Positions 37,882 to 49,600 of a stretch of 64,000 nucleotides of DNA are shown here, in pieces. This DNA comes from Phyto melanocephala. Taxonomy: Eukaryota; Arthropoda; Insecta; Diptera; Rhinophoridae. Position 1 is the stretch's first letter. Every line of letters begins with the position of its first letter. Position numbers and translations under genes: made by a program. The DNA lies in the NCBI GenBank assembly GCA_941918925.1, contig OW799236.1, positions 116,762,562 through 116,826,561 on the forward strand, given 5' to 3'. The notes beneath the pieces are model-generated. The model saw only the letters and a list, made by a program, of their open reading frames with translations, made no database searches and was not told the DNA's origin.

Positions 37882-38360
37882 AACAGCCTTCTAATAACAA
37901 AAAGTTGGCATAAAGTTAGCATAAAGTTTATTCATAACACACATGCCAAACTCTGGCTAACGATTTGCTAAACTCTTCTTAACGAGCTGCCAAGCGATTT
38001 CCGACTGGTGAAAAACAGCTGTTCTGTGTCAAAAAAAATTTTTAAACAAAAGAATTCAAATTTCTATGCATAAATAATATAGGTATAATATATTGTTAGT
38101 TTTTTTTTAAATTTATTTTTAAATTTAAAAAAGAACAAAAAAAAATTAAAAATCAGGGATGATATAAAAAAATGTGGCATTTTTGAGGAGTATCATGCAT
38201 CTTCAGAGTTGATTTATAAAAAGTTGGTAAACGGATAAAAGTTTGTTATGAATAAACTCTGTGCCAACGAGCTGCCAAGCTTAATCGGCATTCTAGTTAG
38301 CTGCTCGTTGTACGTAGTGTATAAAGTGTGGCCAACTTCTTGTTATGAATAAGGCCGTTA
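37882..38360. mobile_element. inverted-repeat MITE
   Basis: The left end reads AACAGCCTTCTAATAACAAA, then AAGTTGGC. The right end, reverse-complemented, reads AACGGCCTTATTCATAACAA, then GAAGTTGGCC. A second, inner pair is AGTTTATTCATAACA (near 37925) and TGTTATGAATAAACT (near 38245), and GAGCTGCCAAGC occurs on both sides (near 37983 and 38269). The arms are therefore composed of repeated sub-terminal motifs. The interior is AT-rich and non-coding. Exact ends and target duplication are uncertain. Confidence 0.65.
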
Positions 38361-40102
38361 ATATTTATTTTTATAAATTGATATTAAAAAAACATTTTTT
38401 TTTAAACTGACTAAAAAATGTTTAACTTTGCACACACAGTTACGAATTTAAAATAAAAAAAGTTAAAATTTATTACGTTAATCTACGCCTCAACATATCT
38501 TATCCTCAAATTAAAATTATCTTATCTAAATCCAAATAGACCTTTGCACTGTAGAAGTCATAAAAATCATTTATTCACACCAGAAAAAAAATTCCACCAA
38601 AAAATCATCATGCAACATGTTAATGTCAATATAAATAACAACCAATAACCATTGCGATAATCATCAATACTCTTACAGTAATCGTCATCATAATCGTTAC
38701 CACGATCATCAAAATCATCATTAGCACCCAAACAAACCGAAAAATAAAACAGAAGACAGAGGAGATAATTTTAAACAACAATAAAATAAACTCTTTACAT
38801 ACGACACATAAAAGCGACTGAAACAAAAATATTTAAATATAATTTTTAAAACATTTTAAAAACACTGCAACATTTACATAAGGCAGCGATGATGATTATT
38901 TGGACAAAAGTACATTTTTTTTTAAGATGGGTTGGGTAAACAAAAAAAATTTTAAAAAGTACCATTGAAAATATGAAAAATAGAGAATTTAGTTTTTTTA
39001 TAATAAAGGATTTATGAAAAAATGTACGGCATTTAAAGAATGACCCGGTGGACTAGTCAGTAGTATGCTAGTTTTTCAGTCTGATGATTTTGGGGGTTGA
39101 TTGCCTAGACAACGGCAGAATTATTTTTAAATTATTAAATTATTTAAACAACCCTAAATATTGATTACATTGATCTTGCAAGTACCAATAGTATTGCTTT
39201 AAATTATGAAAGGTTTTCAGCAGGTCCAAATTAAAGTATTACACCATTTCCTAAAAACAAAACTAAGATAAGGAACTCACGATCTCTTAATAGTTAACCT
39301 GAATTATATGCAGTGGATTTGAAGGATGATCTTACCAAAATGTATACTGTTTATAAAATTGTTTAATGAAGTACTTAAAAAAATACTTCAGCCTATCATT
39401 TGTTTGTACAATATAATGAACACCAAGTAAAATGTATCATCAAATTTCGCGAGATTTTGCTAAAATCTATTTACGAATTAATAAACAAACTAAATAGATT
39501 TTGCTCAATGTAAAATCCAGACTTTAAAAAAAAATTGGTGATATACTAGAGTTTGTGAGTGAAAGACTGAGAGAGAGAATTCAATCAGATACATAATGGC
39601 ATAAACTTACAATTTTCGTTTATTTCTCTGATTCGCAATGAATTGTATGAAGATATGAAAAAACCTATGATGTGGACACGAATGCAATCTTAAAAGCAAA
39701 TTTTAAAGTTGGCTGAATAGACACAGAGTAAATAGAGTTAATAATGTTATTGGTTATAAATAATTTTGAACGACGTAAGTCCAGTTTAGGTTTGGTAAAA
39801 TCAGAGTAAACAAAAAGTTCTCTCACAAAACGATGAATGTGGCAAAAATTTGCTCAAGGGTCAAAATTTATCGAGATCAAGCGGGCTACCACCACTTCTC
39901 AATTATACATATCCCTGCTATTATAAAACACAGACATATAACAACGTTAAGACAGTTTAACCTTTATTAGGTTAGAAATAAGAAATTATATTGATTTTCT
40001 TACGAAATTATATTCTGGGTGTTTATTCTAATACTATAAAAGTTATTAGTCAATATTCTACTTATTTATGATGCTTTATGTTGTACCATTTTTCTTTTTT
40101 AC
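38361..40102. other. non-coding DNA with A/CA-rich block and a tRNA-like stretch
   Basis: No gene was recognised. 38,560-38,900 shows the A/CAA-biased composition with ATC triplets. A tRNA-like stretch lies at 39041-39120. Confidence 0.45.
39041..39120 (+). repeat. tRNA-like (SINE-like) sequence
   Basis: CCCGGTGGACTAGTCAGTAG resembles an internal RNA polymerase III A box region, and GGGGGTTGATTGCC about 50 bases on resembles a degenerate B box. A clean cloverleaf with acceptor stem could not be drawn, so it is more likely tRNA-derived repeat DNA than a working tRNA gene. Confidence 0.35.
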
Positions 40103-40889
40103 TTATAACCTTTACCTGTGGTGTTCAGTATTCGTTTCCTACTCCATAAGGTGTATGTATATTTTATGAATTTGATTGACCATTTTTTTTCGTTTGGTGT
40201 GACTGTTAAGTCCGTTTTTTGAAAACCCCCCAAACATCGATAAGACCCGTGAGTTTTATCAAAATATTACAAATATTCAGGAGCAGATCAAAATCATCAT
40301 CAAAATCAATATTTATCAGACCTAGAATAATTTATAGACACGTTTGTGACTAAATATTTGTAGATATGAAATTTTGAACAAATCGATCACTAATCAGCAA
40401 AGTTATAGACCAAAAATTTTTAAAAAATTATATTTTTTTTAAATATATAAAATATTTTAAGCTTCTTAATATTTTTTGGACATGTTGTAGAAACAAAATT
40501 ATAAGCCGAAAAATAATATCTTGGGAAAAAAATCGGTTTGAAACTAACTGAGATAAGCACCAAAATACAACCGCATTGGTGTTTTTTTTTTTGATCGCCC
40601 CAATATTGGTAATCCAGTAAAACACAGTTTACTATTAAAAAGTAAAAATCCAAGATGGCGTCATAAACATATAACGGATTTTTTTAAACCCCATCAAAAA
40701 AGGGCTCGACTTGTAAAATTTTGCTAAAAAATCTAAATCAAAGATGGAGTCGAAAATAATATAAGTAAAAAAAGTATAACATGAAATCTGAAATCTAGGA
40801 TAAGCTACAATGTGGTCATTATAACTCCATAGGATGGTAAAGGGTATTATCAGATTCGGCACGGCAAAGCATAGCACTTTTACTTGTTT
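40103..40889 (-). mobile_element. Helentron-like element, copy 6 (modular subfamily)
   Basis: It starts CTTATAACCTTTACCTGTGG, then TGTTCAG, and holds modules with 'aaaaatccaagatggcgtc' (near 40648) and 'gggctcgacttgtaaaattttgct'. It ends GGTATTATCAGATTCGGCAC, then GGCAAAGCATAGCACTTTTA and CTTGTTT. The terminal palindrome is damaged (GCAAAGC instead of GCCGAAT). The internal modules match those of copies 4 and 7. The minus-strand open frames here (40420-40877) are read through element DNA and are not genes. Confidence 0.65.
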
Positions 40890-42562
40890 TTCAATTTAAA
40901 CAGTTAAAACTAAGTAAGACTTTAGCTTCAAGCGACCTGGGAATACTCAAACTTCTTCTCAAAGTGATAATCTATTTATTTTTCAAATCTGGTATTTAGT
41001 TGTATTTATGTCTATTATATATTATATGTCTATAATACATATTAGACTTTCTGCTCCCTAAATGCTTTAAAATGGTTTTTAAGAGATAATTTTTAATAAA
41101 GGAATAATTGTTAATGGCCTTAATCAGAGACTATCTGATACATTATAGACTCTCATTGAGACTCTATTACAATTTGTACTTTTCATCTCTTTTCGTACAC
41201 ATGAAAACAAACTCATTTTCTTTTAAACACAAACATTTAATTGTGAACTGATCGTAGCAGTCAATTATTGAGGCAATTGACACAGAGTTTGAGTAGAAAA
41301 TTGAAAAAGAAACTGTGGGAGAAGAAATGAGTAGAAGGAAACATAAAATTTTATGATTTCATAAATACATCAATTACAAACAGATTTAAATTTTAATTAT
41401 TTAATTTTTATTTTTTTATTTATTTAATTTAATTTTCCATTAAGGGTGTAAAATGATATTGAATTTTCTAAAAAAAAAACAGCTAACCATCAAATTGATC
41501 TGCTAGTTGCACTTCTCTCCTTTTTTTTAAGTACAAAAACTGTTTATTCAAATACAACTACACATATAAACAATTATAGCTGATGTTTTGGTAACGATTA
41601 CTAAACAATTAAATACTATTAAATGAAACATTGTATATTTTATTTACAAATAATATTCCAGACATCTTTGATATGATCGTAAATTATGACAGTTTCCTTC
41701 CACAAGACAACTGAATGGGTCCTTTTTTTCTACAGTCAAAATTGAAGTAAAACAGAGTTTAAAGAAATGTTTATATTAAGGAAAACCAAATTTTTTCAAC
41801 AGTCACAAAGTCTAACAAGATCCTCTTTGAAAACTAATATTTTAGCCTCCTTGGCTTAACTTTAATTTATTAGATTTGTCTATACATTTCTTTAGAAATT
41901 TAAAACTCGTCTCATATTCCTAAGACGCCAAATGGTCTCCTTAGATGGTCATTTAATTGGTGTGTTCAAACATACGAACAAAACTAAATAAATACAGAAA
42001 TTATTGTATAAATTACAATTCCTAGGAAAATGTTGTGAAAAAAGAGCGCAAAGAAATTAAAAATTAAAAAAAAAACATTTTATGTGTCTGGGTTTTTTCT
42101 GTTTTTTTTTTAGACAGGTGTATTTGTAGTCTTATAAAAATTTATGAAAGTTGATCTACTGTCATGAAATTAAAATACAGTTTGTATGTACATTAAACCG
42201 TACCTGAAAAAAGAACTCGCCTTAACCCTTAGAATTATTTTTCCAAAGCAGTGTCGATTTTTTTTTGGCGAATATAGGGATCTCATTTCTACATTTTTCT
42301 TTAAATCTAAGCAAAAAAAAAATTTTTTTAAATCAAAACTGCCCTGAAAAAATAAAGCATATTTCAGCTGTATGGTCTAATATACATATTTATATATTTA
42401 ACAAATCTAATGAGTGTAGTGTGGGAAAAAAGTGTGGATATAGTTTTTTTTTGTCTGTATTTATAATATATAAAAAAAATATTTTAAATAATCTTCTAAC
42501 TTTATTAACTGAGGAGAATAACAAAGCTATTGCTTGCCCATTGTATAGAAATAAGCCAAAGT

Positions 42563-42618
42563 CTCCTGCAGAAATTGAACTTCCAACCCTCAGACTGACC
42601 GACTAGCACACTTATGAG
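42563..42618 (-). repeat. tRNA-like (SINE-like) sequence
   Basis: On the minus strand GTGTGCTAGTCGGTCAGTCT resembles an A box, followed by GGTTGGAAGTTCAATTTCTG, which resembles a B box. Spacing is about right for a tRNA-derived Pol III promoter. No full cloverleaf could be assembled by eye. Confidence 0.35.
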
Positions 42619-42832
42619 AAGTCAACCAGCAAATACAATTCAAATATATATAAATATATATGTCCTAAAAGGCGTATATGGAATACAAAATTGCCATTAT
42701 TGTGAACTAAGTTCTTTTGCAAATGTCGATAGAACCAGTAAGCGCATTCCATATTTAAACTCCATTGATAAAGCTGATAATTGCCAAAAAAAAGAACTTT
42801 CAAGTACCGGCCCATATATAAAAATTATATTT

Positions 42833-42840
<8 letters not shown>

Positions 42841-42868
<28 letters not shown>
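42841..42868. repeat. (TA)n microsatellite
   Basis: Fourteen uninterrupted AT dinucleotides followed by GTATGCATA. A simple-sequence repeat. Confidence 0.9.
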
Positions 42869-42873
<5 letters not shown>

Positions 42874-43171
42874 CATATTGCATGGTTTAAGGTCAGTGAA
42901 AATTCTCACTTTTTGTTCAGTTATTTACATATTTTGATCGTGTTTTATTAGAATTCCGAAATATTTTACTATATAGTAACCCTATTCCTTTTAAAAATCG
43001 GTTTTAGTAAACAACGCATGTTTTTAGAACATGCATATACGATACGCATGCTTTTGGGACCTGACCTTAAACCAAGCATTACGTAAACTCAAAAATTTAT
43101 TGCCACACTTTATAAATAGTTCCCTGTCTTGGTGCTGTTTATTATAATAGCTTAATCACAGTTGTAGTATT

Positions 43172-43255
43172 GTTGGTTTAATAGTCATGAGGTTTGGCTG
43201 GTGGTTTGTTACGTTGTGCGCACGTGTTCAATTCCCATGGGAAGTCTGTTTTTCA
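43172..43255 (+). repeat. tRNA-like (SINE-like) sequence
   Basis: GTTGGTTTAATAGTCATGAG, then GGTTTGGCTGGTGG..., is followed by GTGTTCAATTCCCATGGGA, a good match to a T-arm with B box (GTTCAATTCCC) and its closing stem. The 5' half does not fold clearly into D and anticodon arms, so a tRNA pseudogene or SINE head is more likely than a functional tRNA. Confidence 0.4.
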
Positions 43256-43489
43256 CGCATTTTTTTTATATATTTTTTTAATAATTATTTTATATAATTA
43301 TAAATTAATATTTATTCGAACTTTATATATTTTATTTATTCTATTTTTTAAATTAAACATTAACATTTTCTAAATTAAATTGTAATAATTTTTTAAATTA
43401 TTTCGATGTTATTTACAATAGAATAAATGATTTTAAGCCAGAATAACAAATGATTTACTGCAAATTTAAAATTTTACTTACATATATTT

Positions 43490-43965
43490 TTATACTCGTT
43501 TAAAAATGTACTCACTTCAATTCCCTCAATATTGGTGCCAAACAAAAGGAATTTTCCAGTAGAGTACAGTTAAAATGTAAAAAAATATAAATTTAAAAAA
43601 ATTAAAAATCCAAGGTGGCGCCCTAGATAAATTGGCGGATATATGAGTCATATAGTAGTTACGGCTTTGTGCCCCTTAACCCCACAATGTTGGTATCAAA
43701 GGAAAGGGCTCGACCAGTAGAATATAGTAAACTATTAAAAAAGTGTAAAATCAAAGGTGGCGTCTGAAACAAAATGGCGAACATTTTTTTAACCCCATCA
43801 ATATAAGTATCATGACTAGTAGAATACAGTTAACTATGTAAAAATTCAAAATCAAAGAGGGTGTTGGAAATAAAGTAAATGCCGTACAACATGAAATATG
43901 AAATCTATGATACTCTACAATGTGACCATTGTATCTATGTATATGATGGTGACACTTACTTGTTT
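43490..43965 (-). mobile_element. Helentron-like element, partial copy 7a (modular subfamily)
   Basis: It consists of the internal modules only: 'ccagtagagtacagtt...aaaaatccaaggtggcg' (43555-43620), 'cgaccagtagaatatagtaaac' (43710-43733) and 'gactagtagaatacagttaac' (43814-43834). It ends with GGTGACACTTACTTGTTTTA. The module spacing is about 100-150 bp. It abuts copy 7b directly, suggesting a tandem or nested insertion. Confidence 0.55.
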
Positions 43966-43971
43966 TACCCT

Positions 43972-46060
43972 TCACCTGTGGTGTTCAAGGGTAAATATAG
44001 CTTTGACATTCTGTTTGTATTTTCTACAATATTAATTTCCGATCCCATAAAGTATATATTTTCTGAAAGTTTATGAATAGAGGAGTCGTTTAGGCTATGT
44101 CCGTCTGTCCGTATGTTTGTTGCAATCAACTTTTAGAAACAACCACATGTTCCTCAGACCTGTGTATGGTATTAATCTTTTGGAATGTATCGCTATTGAA
44201 ATTCAACACAATCACCCCATAACTTTCTGAGATATGGTCAAAAATAAAAACGACTGCACCTTTTTTTCCATATTTTTACCAAAAAAATTAAAATTTTTCA
44301 GCCATAGAAAAATTTATGGGTACCTTTGCTATTATTTGCAGATATAATATATCTCTACAGATATTGGTGAAAATTTTTGGATAAATCGGGCTATAATTGT
44401 TAAAGCTATAGGCACATTTAATATATATTCAAAAAACTTACAAACGAAAATCAAATTTTTTCAGCTTCTAGACAACCGAGAGAGTCAATATTAGTATCAT
44501 CTGATAGGACTTCATTAGCGCATTATAAGGCACTATAAAAAAAATTAATATTCATGATGGTCGCCACTACAAAATGGCGGAAAACAAATTTATATATGGG
44601 TAAAATCTAGTATTTTAAAATGTAAAATATTAGTATCAAATGAAAGGGAATTGACCAGTTAAATACAGTAAATTATGGAAAACTAAAAATCCAAGATGGT
44701 GGTCTAAGTAAAATGGTAAATAAATATGTCAAATATAATAATAACGGCTTTGTCCACATTAATTCGCAAAATATCGGTATTAAATGAAAGGGCCTGACTA
44801 GTAGAATACTGTTAACTATGTAAAAATTAAAAATCTAGGATGGCGTCGGAAATAATAAGAAAAAATGCATACATATATACAAAAATTTTAAAAGGAGTAC
44901 TGAATGATAATTGATAATGCTTTAAGTAAACATAATAATGATAACTTACAACAATTATACGTTTTAGCAAAAACCATACAATTTAATAACTGCATGTTGT
45001 TTTGAAATTATGATTACTACAACTATGATTTTTTTTGAGAGTATTTGAATATATGTCTCACACGTCTGGATTGAAACTGCAAGATCAAATTGTTTTTTTT
45101 TTTTTTTTTTTGTAAAGCTCATATAAGAACTGTTTTTTAGTAGTTAAACTAAAGTTAGAATAAAGTTTCCTTAAAAAGTTACAGTAGTGAAAAGTTACTT
45201 GTTTTTAAATAACGACATAAAAAAATATTCCTAAGAAACTTCTGGAAAAAATTTAGCACCTTAGGTATAACACAGAATTTAAAAGAAAGCTGCTTTAACA
45301 AAAAGTTTTTTAAACTATAATATATCCCTAAAGATGATCTAAAAACATAGAAAACTACAAAAAATATAATTTGAATTTTATTGAACATAATAAGTTAGTG
45401 TAGTGAAAAGAAACTTGTTTTTAAATGATGACGTTAAAAGATGTTCCTGAGAATTTTCTGACTTTATGACTTTAAAACAGAATTAATAGAGCTTGCTTTA
45501 AAAAAAAAAAAATTTAAGTTATTTTACATAATGGTTTTTATTAAGTTTTTTTTTTAATTTATTTTGTTAGGTTGTTTTTTTTAAGTTTAATCTTTAAAAA
45601 TCACTCTTTGGAAAAATGTCAAAAAAGGAGTAATTTTTCCAAATAAGTTATAGGTAACAAATTTATTTTTATTAATAAAAAGGCTTTTACAATTTCAATA
45701 CCCGTCATTTTTGGAAAATTCCTTTAAAAATACTTTTCCAAATCCAATTTCGGCAGGACTTAAATTTTAAAATCATATTATTTGAAGAATAATGCCTTAA
45801 TGAAAAATTTCCTATCATTAATTTAACAATTTTTACGATAAGATGGAAGTAATGTTATAAATAAAATGACTTGACTAGTAAAATACAACTAGGTAGTGTT
45901 TTTAACTACATAAATATGGTTATCAAAAATAAGGCCTTGAGTAGTAGAGGACAGTAAATTTTAAACAAATTAAGAATCCAAGACGGCGTTACTGTTGAAT
46001 TGTTAACATGCCTACGTATAAAAGGCAGTAAAGGGTATATAAGATTCGGCACTTACATAC
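43972..46060 (-). mobile_element. Helentron-like element, copy 7b, apparently interrupted
   Basis: The start TTTTACCCTTCACCTGTGG, then TGTTCAAGGGTAAATA, is the terminal palindrome. It is followed by CCCATAAAGTATATATTTTC (44043-44062), GTCCGTCTGTCCG (44099) and modules with 'aaaaatccaagatggtgg' and 'gactagtagaatactgttaac' up to about 44870. The sequence from about 44880 to 45840 is unlike the family and may be inserted. The family resumes at 45841 (module 'aagaatccaagacggcg') and ends GGGTATATAAGATTCGGCAC near 46034-46053, where the hairpin is truncated. Confidence 0.55.
45093..45111. repeat. poly-T run
   Basis: Nineteen consecutive T residues within the unassigned segment interrupting Helentron-like copy 7b. 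Confidence 0.75.
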
Positions 46061-46640
46061 AAAAAAAACATTATTTTTGTTTTTAATTAAAAACTAATTT
46101 TCCTTACTTTTTTGATGATACGTTGTTTTGTATCTTAGATAACAATATTAACTAAGTAATAATCATATGATAAATCCAATTTGTTTTTAATTAACAAAAA
46201 TTACAGAATATTGTAATATTAAAATAGAAAACCAAAAAAAAAAACCAACAATAAAATTGGCCCCAACAGGGCTCGAACAGCAGACCTACCGATTAACAGT
46301 ACTACAATACAACCACCCTGCTACACCACATATTGCACATTTGTATGATGTTATTCAAATAAACACAAGCATCGAAAATACTATGTTATATGTTGATGAA
46401 AACATGCAACACTTTTTTATAACGGATTATTGCATATTAGTAACAACCAGAGATGTCAATTTTATTATTTCAAAAAACAAATTTCTGATATTGTTAAATA
46501 AGTATTGCTGCCCTTTTGTACTCATTAAATTTTGTATGTTTCATAATTTTTAAAGAGTTGTTTTTAAATTCCAATATTTTGACATGCTTCGCAGATCATT
46601 TTTAAGAATATATTAAAAAATTACATTATAATTATAGATT
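46061..46640. other. AT-rich non-coding DNA with a tRNA-like stretch
   Basis: This is the left flank of the satellite array. The frame starting at 46257 runs through the tRNA-like stretch and is not a gene. Confidence 0.5.
46258..46331 (-). repeat. tRNA-like (SINE-like) sequence
   Basis: Read on the minus strand, GGTGTAGCAGGGTGGTTGTA resembles an A box and D arm, and CTGCTGTTCGAGCCCTG is a strong B box/T arm (GTTCGAGCC), ending TGGGGCC. This is the best tRNA-like stretch of the window, about 74 bases long. I could not confirm an acceptor stem pairing or an anticodon, so a tRNA pseudogene or SINE head is preferred. Confidence 0.45.
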
Positions 46641-49600
46641 GTAGCATTCTAAAAATGGCCATTTGTTCAATGATCTTCTCAAGAATTCGTCATAAAATTT
46701 GATTATTTTTTTTTTTTTAAATTGAATTATCTAAAATTTCAAAATTATTTGAAAAATAACACTAACGCAGTGTCATTAAGTGGTCCTTGGGTCACCACAT
46801 CTATATAGCGTCATATGTGTAGCATTCTAAAAATGGCCATTTGTTCAATGATCTTCTCAAGAATTCGTCTTAAAATTTAATTATTTTTTTTTTTAAATTG
46901 AATTTTCTAAAATTCCAAAATTATTTCCATTCCAAAAATGGCCATTTGTTCAATGATCTTCTCAAGAATTCGTCTTTAAATTTAATTTTTTTTTTTAAAT
47001 TGAATTTTCTAAAATTCCAAAATTATTTGAAAAATAACACTAACGCAGTGTCATTAAGTGGTCCTTGGGTCACCGCATCTATATAGCGTCATATGTGAAG
47101 CATTCCAAAAATGGCCATTTGTTCAATGATCTTCTCAAGAATTCGTCTTAAAATTTAATTATTTTTTTTTTTAAATTAAATTTTCTAAAATTCCAAAATT
47201 ATTTGAAAAATAACACTAACGCAGTGTCATTAAGTGGTCCTTGGGTCACCACATCTATATAGCGTCATATGTGTAGCATTCTAAAAATGACCATTTGTTC
47301 AATGATCTTCTCAAGAATTCGTCTTAAAATTTAATTTTTTTTTTTAAATTAAATTTTCTAAAATTCCAAAATTATTTGAAAAATAACACTAACGCAGTGT
47401 CATTAAGTGGTCCTTGGATCACCACATCTATATAGCGTCATATGTGAAGCATTTCAAAAATGGCCATTTGTTCAATGATCTTCTCAAGAATTCGTCTTAA
47501 AATTTAATTATTTTTTTTTTTGAAATTGAGTTTTCTAAAATTCCAAAATTATTTGAAAAATAACACTAACGCAGTGTCATTAAGTGGTCCTTGGGTCACC
47601 ACATCTATATAGCGTCATATGTGAAGCATTCCAAAAATGGCCATTTGTTCAATGATCTTCTCAAGAATTCGTCTTAAAATTTAATTATTTTTTTTTTAAA
47701 TTAAATTTTCTAAAATTCCAAAATTATTTGAAAAATGACACTAACGCAGTGTCATTAAGTGGTCCTTGGGTCACCACATCTATATAGCGTCATATGTGTA
47801 GCATTCTAAAAATGGCCATTTGTTCAATGATCTTCTCAAGAATTCGTCTTAAAATTTAATTATTTTTTTTTTTAATTAAATTTTCTAAAATTCCAAAATT
47901 ATTTGAAAAATAACACTAACGCAGTGTCATTAAGTGGTCCTTGGGTCACCGCATCTATATAGCGTCATATGTGAAGCATTCCAAAAATGGCCATTTGTTC
48001 AATGATCTTCTCAAGAATTCGTCTTAAAATTTAATTTTTTTTTAAATTAAATTTTCTAAAATTCCAAAATTATTTGAAAAATAACACTAACGCAGTGTCA
48101 TTAAGTGGTCCTTGGATCACCACATCTATATAGCGTCATATGTGTGGTATTCTAAAAATGACCATTTGTTCAATGATCTTCTCAAGAATTCGTCTTAAAA
48201 TTTAATTATTTTTTTTTTTTGAAATTGAATTTTCTAAAATTCCAAAATTATTTGAAAAATAAAACTAACGCAGTGTCATTAAGTGGTCCTTGGGTCACCA
48301 CATCTATATAGCGTCATATGTGAAGCATTCCAAAAATGGCCATTTGTTCAATGATCTTCTCAAGAATTCGTCTTAAAATTTAATTATTTTTTTTTTAAAT
48401 TAAATTTTCTAAAATTCCAAAATTATTTGAAAAATGACACTAACGCAGTGTCATTAAGTGGTCCTTGGGTCACCACATCTATATAGCGTCATATGTGTAG
48501 CATTTTAAAAATGGCCATTTGTTCAATGATCTTCTCAAGAATTCGTCTTAAAATTTAATTATTTTTTTTTTTGAAATTGAATTTTCTAAAATTCCAAAAT
48601 TATTTGAAAAATAACACTAACGCAGTGTCATTTAGTGGTCCTTGGGTCACCACATCTATATAGCGTCATATGTGTAGCATTCTAAAAATGGCCATTTGTT
48701 CAATGATCTTCTCAAGAATTCGTCTTAAAATTTAATTATTTTTTTTTTAAATTCAATTTCCTTAAATTCCAAAATTATTTCAAATATAACACTAGAGCAG
48801 TGTCATTAAGTGGTCCTTGGGTCACCACATCTATATAGCGTCATATGTGTAGCATTCCAAAAATGGCCATTTTTTCAATGATCTTCTCAAGAATTCGTCA
48901 TAAAATTTGATTATTTTTTTTTTTTTAAATTGAATTATCTAAAATTTCAAAATTATTTGAAAAATAACACTAACGCAGTGTCATTAAGTGGTCCTTGGGT
49001 CACCACATCTATATAGCGTCATATGTGAAGCATTCCAAAAATGGCCATTTGTTCAATGATCTTCTCAAGAATTCCTCTTAAAATTTAATTATTTTTTTTT
49101 TAAATTAAATTTTCTAAAATTCCAAAATTATTTGAAAAATAACACTAACGCAGTGTCATTAAGTGGTCCTTGGGTCACCGCATCTATATAGCGTCATATG
49201 TGTAGTATTCTAAAAATGGCCATTTGTTCAATGATCTTCTCAAGAATTCGTCTTAAAATTTAATTTTTTTTTTTTTTGAAATTGAGTTTTCTAAAATTCC
49301 AAAATTATTTGAAAAATAACACTAACGCAGTGTCATTAAGTGGTCCTTGGGTCACCACATCTATATAGCGTCATATGTGTAGCATTCTAAAAATGGCCAT
49401 TTGTTCAATGATCTTCTCAAGAATTCGTCTTAAAATTTAATTATTTTTTTTTTGAAATTGAGTTTTCTAAAATTCAAAAATTATTTGAAAAATAACACTA
49501 ACGCAGTGTCATTAAGTGGTCCTTGGGTCACCACATCTATATAGCGTCATATGTGAAGCATTCCAAAAATGGCCATTTGTTCAATGATCTTCTCAAGAAT

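Larger units (their letters stand above)
40890..43489. other. AT-rich non-coding DNA with tRNA-like stretches and a TA microsatellite
   Basis: No gene was recognised. The 113-residue frame at 42265-42606 overlaps a tRNA-like stretch and has no protein motif. A (TA)14 run occupies 42841-42868. Confidence 0.45.

Noticed and set aside
40420..40877. Three overlapping minus-strand frames of 65-80 codons
   Set aside because: They lie inside Helentron-like copy 6 and share its repeated modules with non-coding copies 4 and 7.
42265..42606. 113-codon plus-strand frame
   Set aside because: Low-complexity Lys/Asn/Phe content and its end runs through a tRNA-like stretch; no motif.
46258..46331. Functional tRNA gene
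   Set aside because: The B box is good, but an acceptor stem and anticodon arm could not be paired by eye; kept only as tRNA-like.
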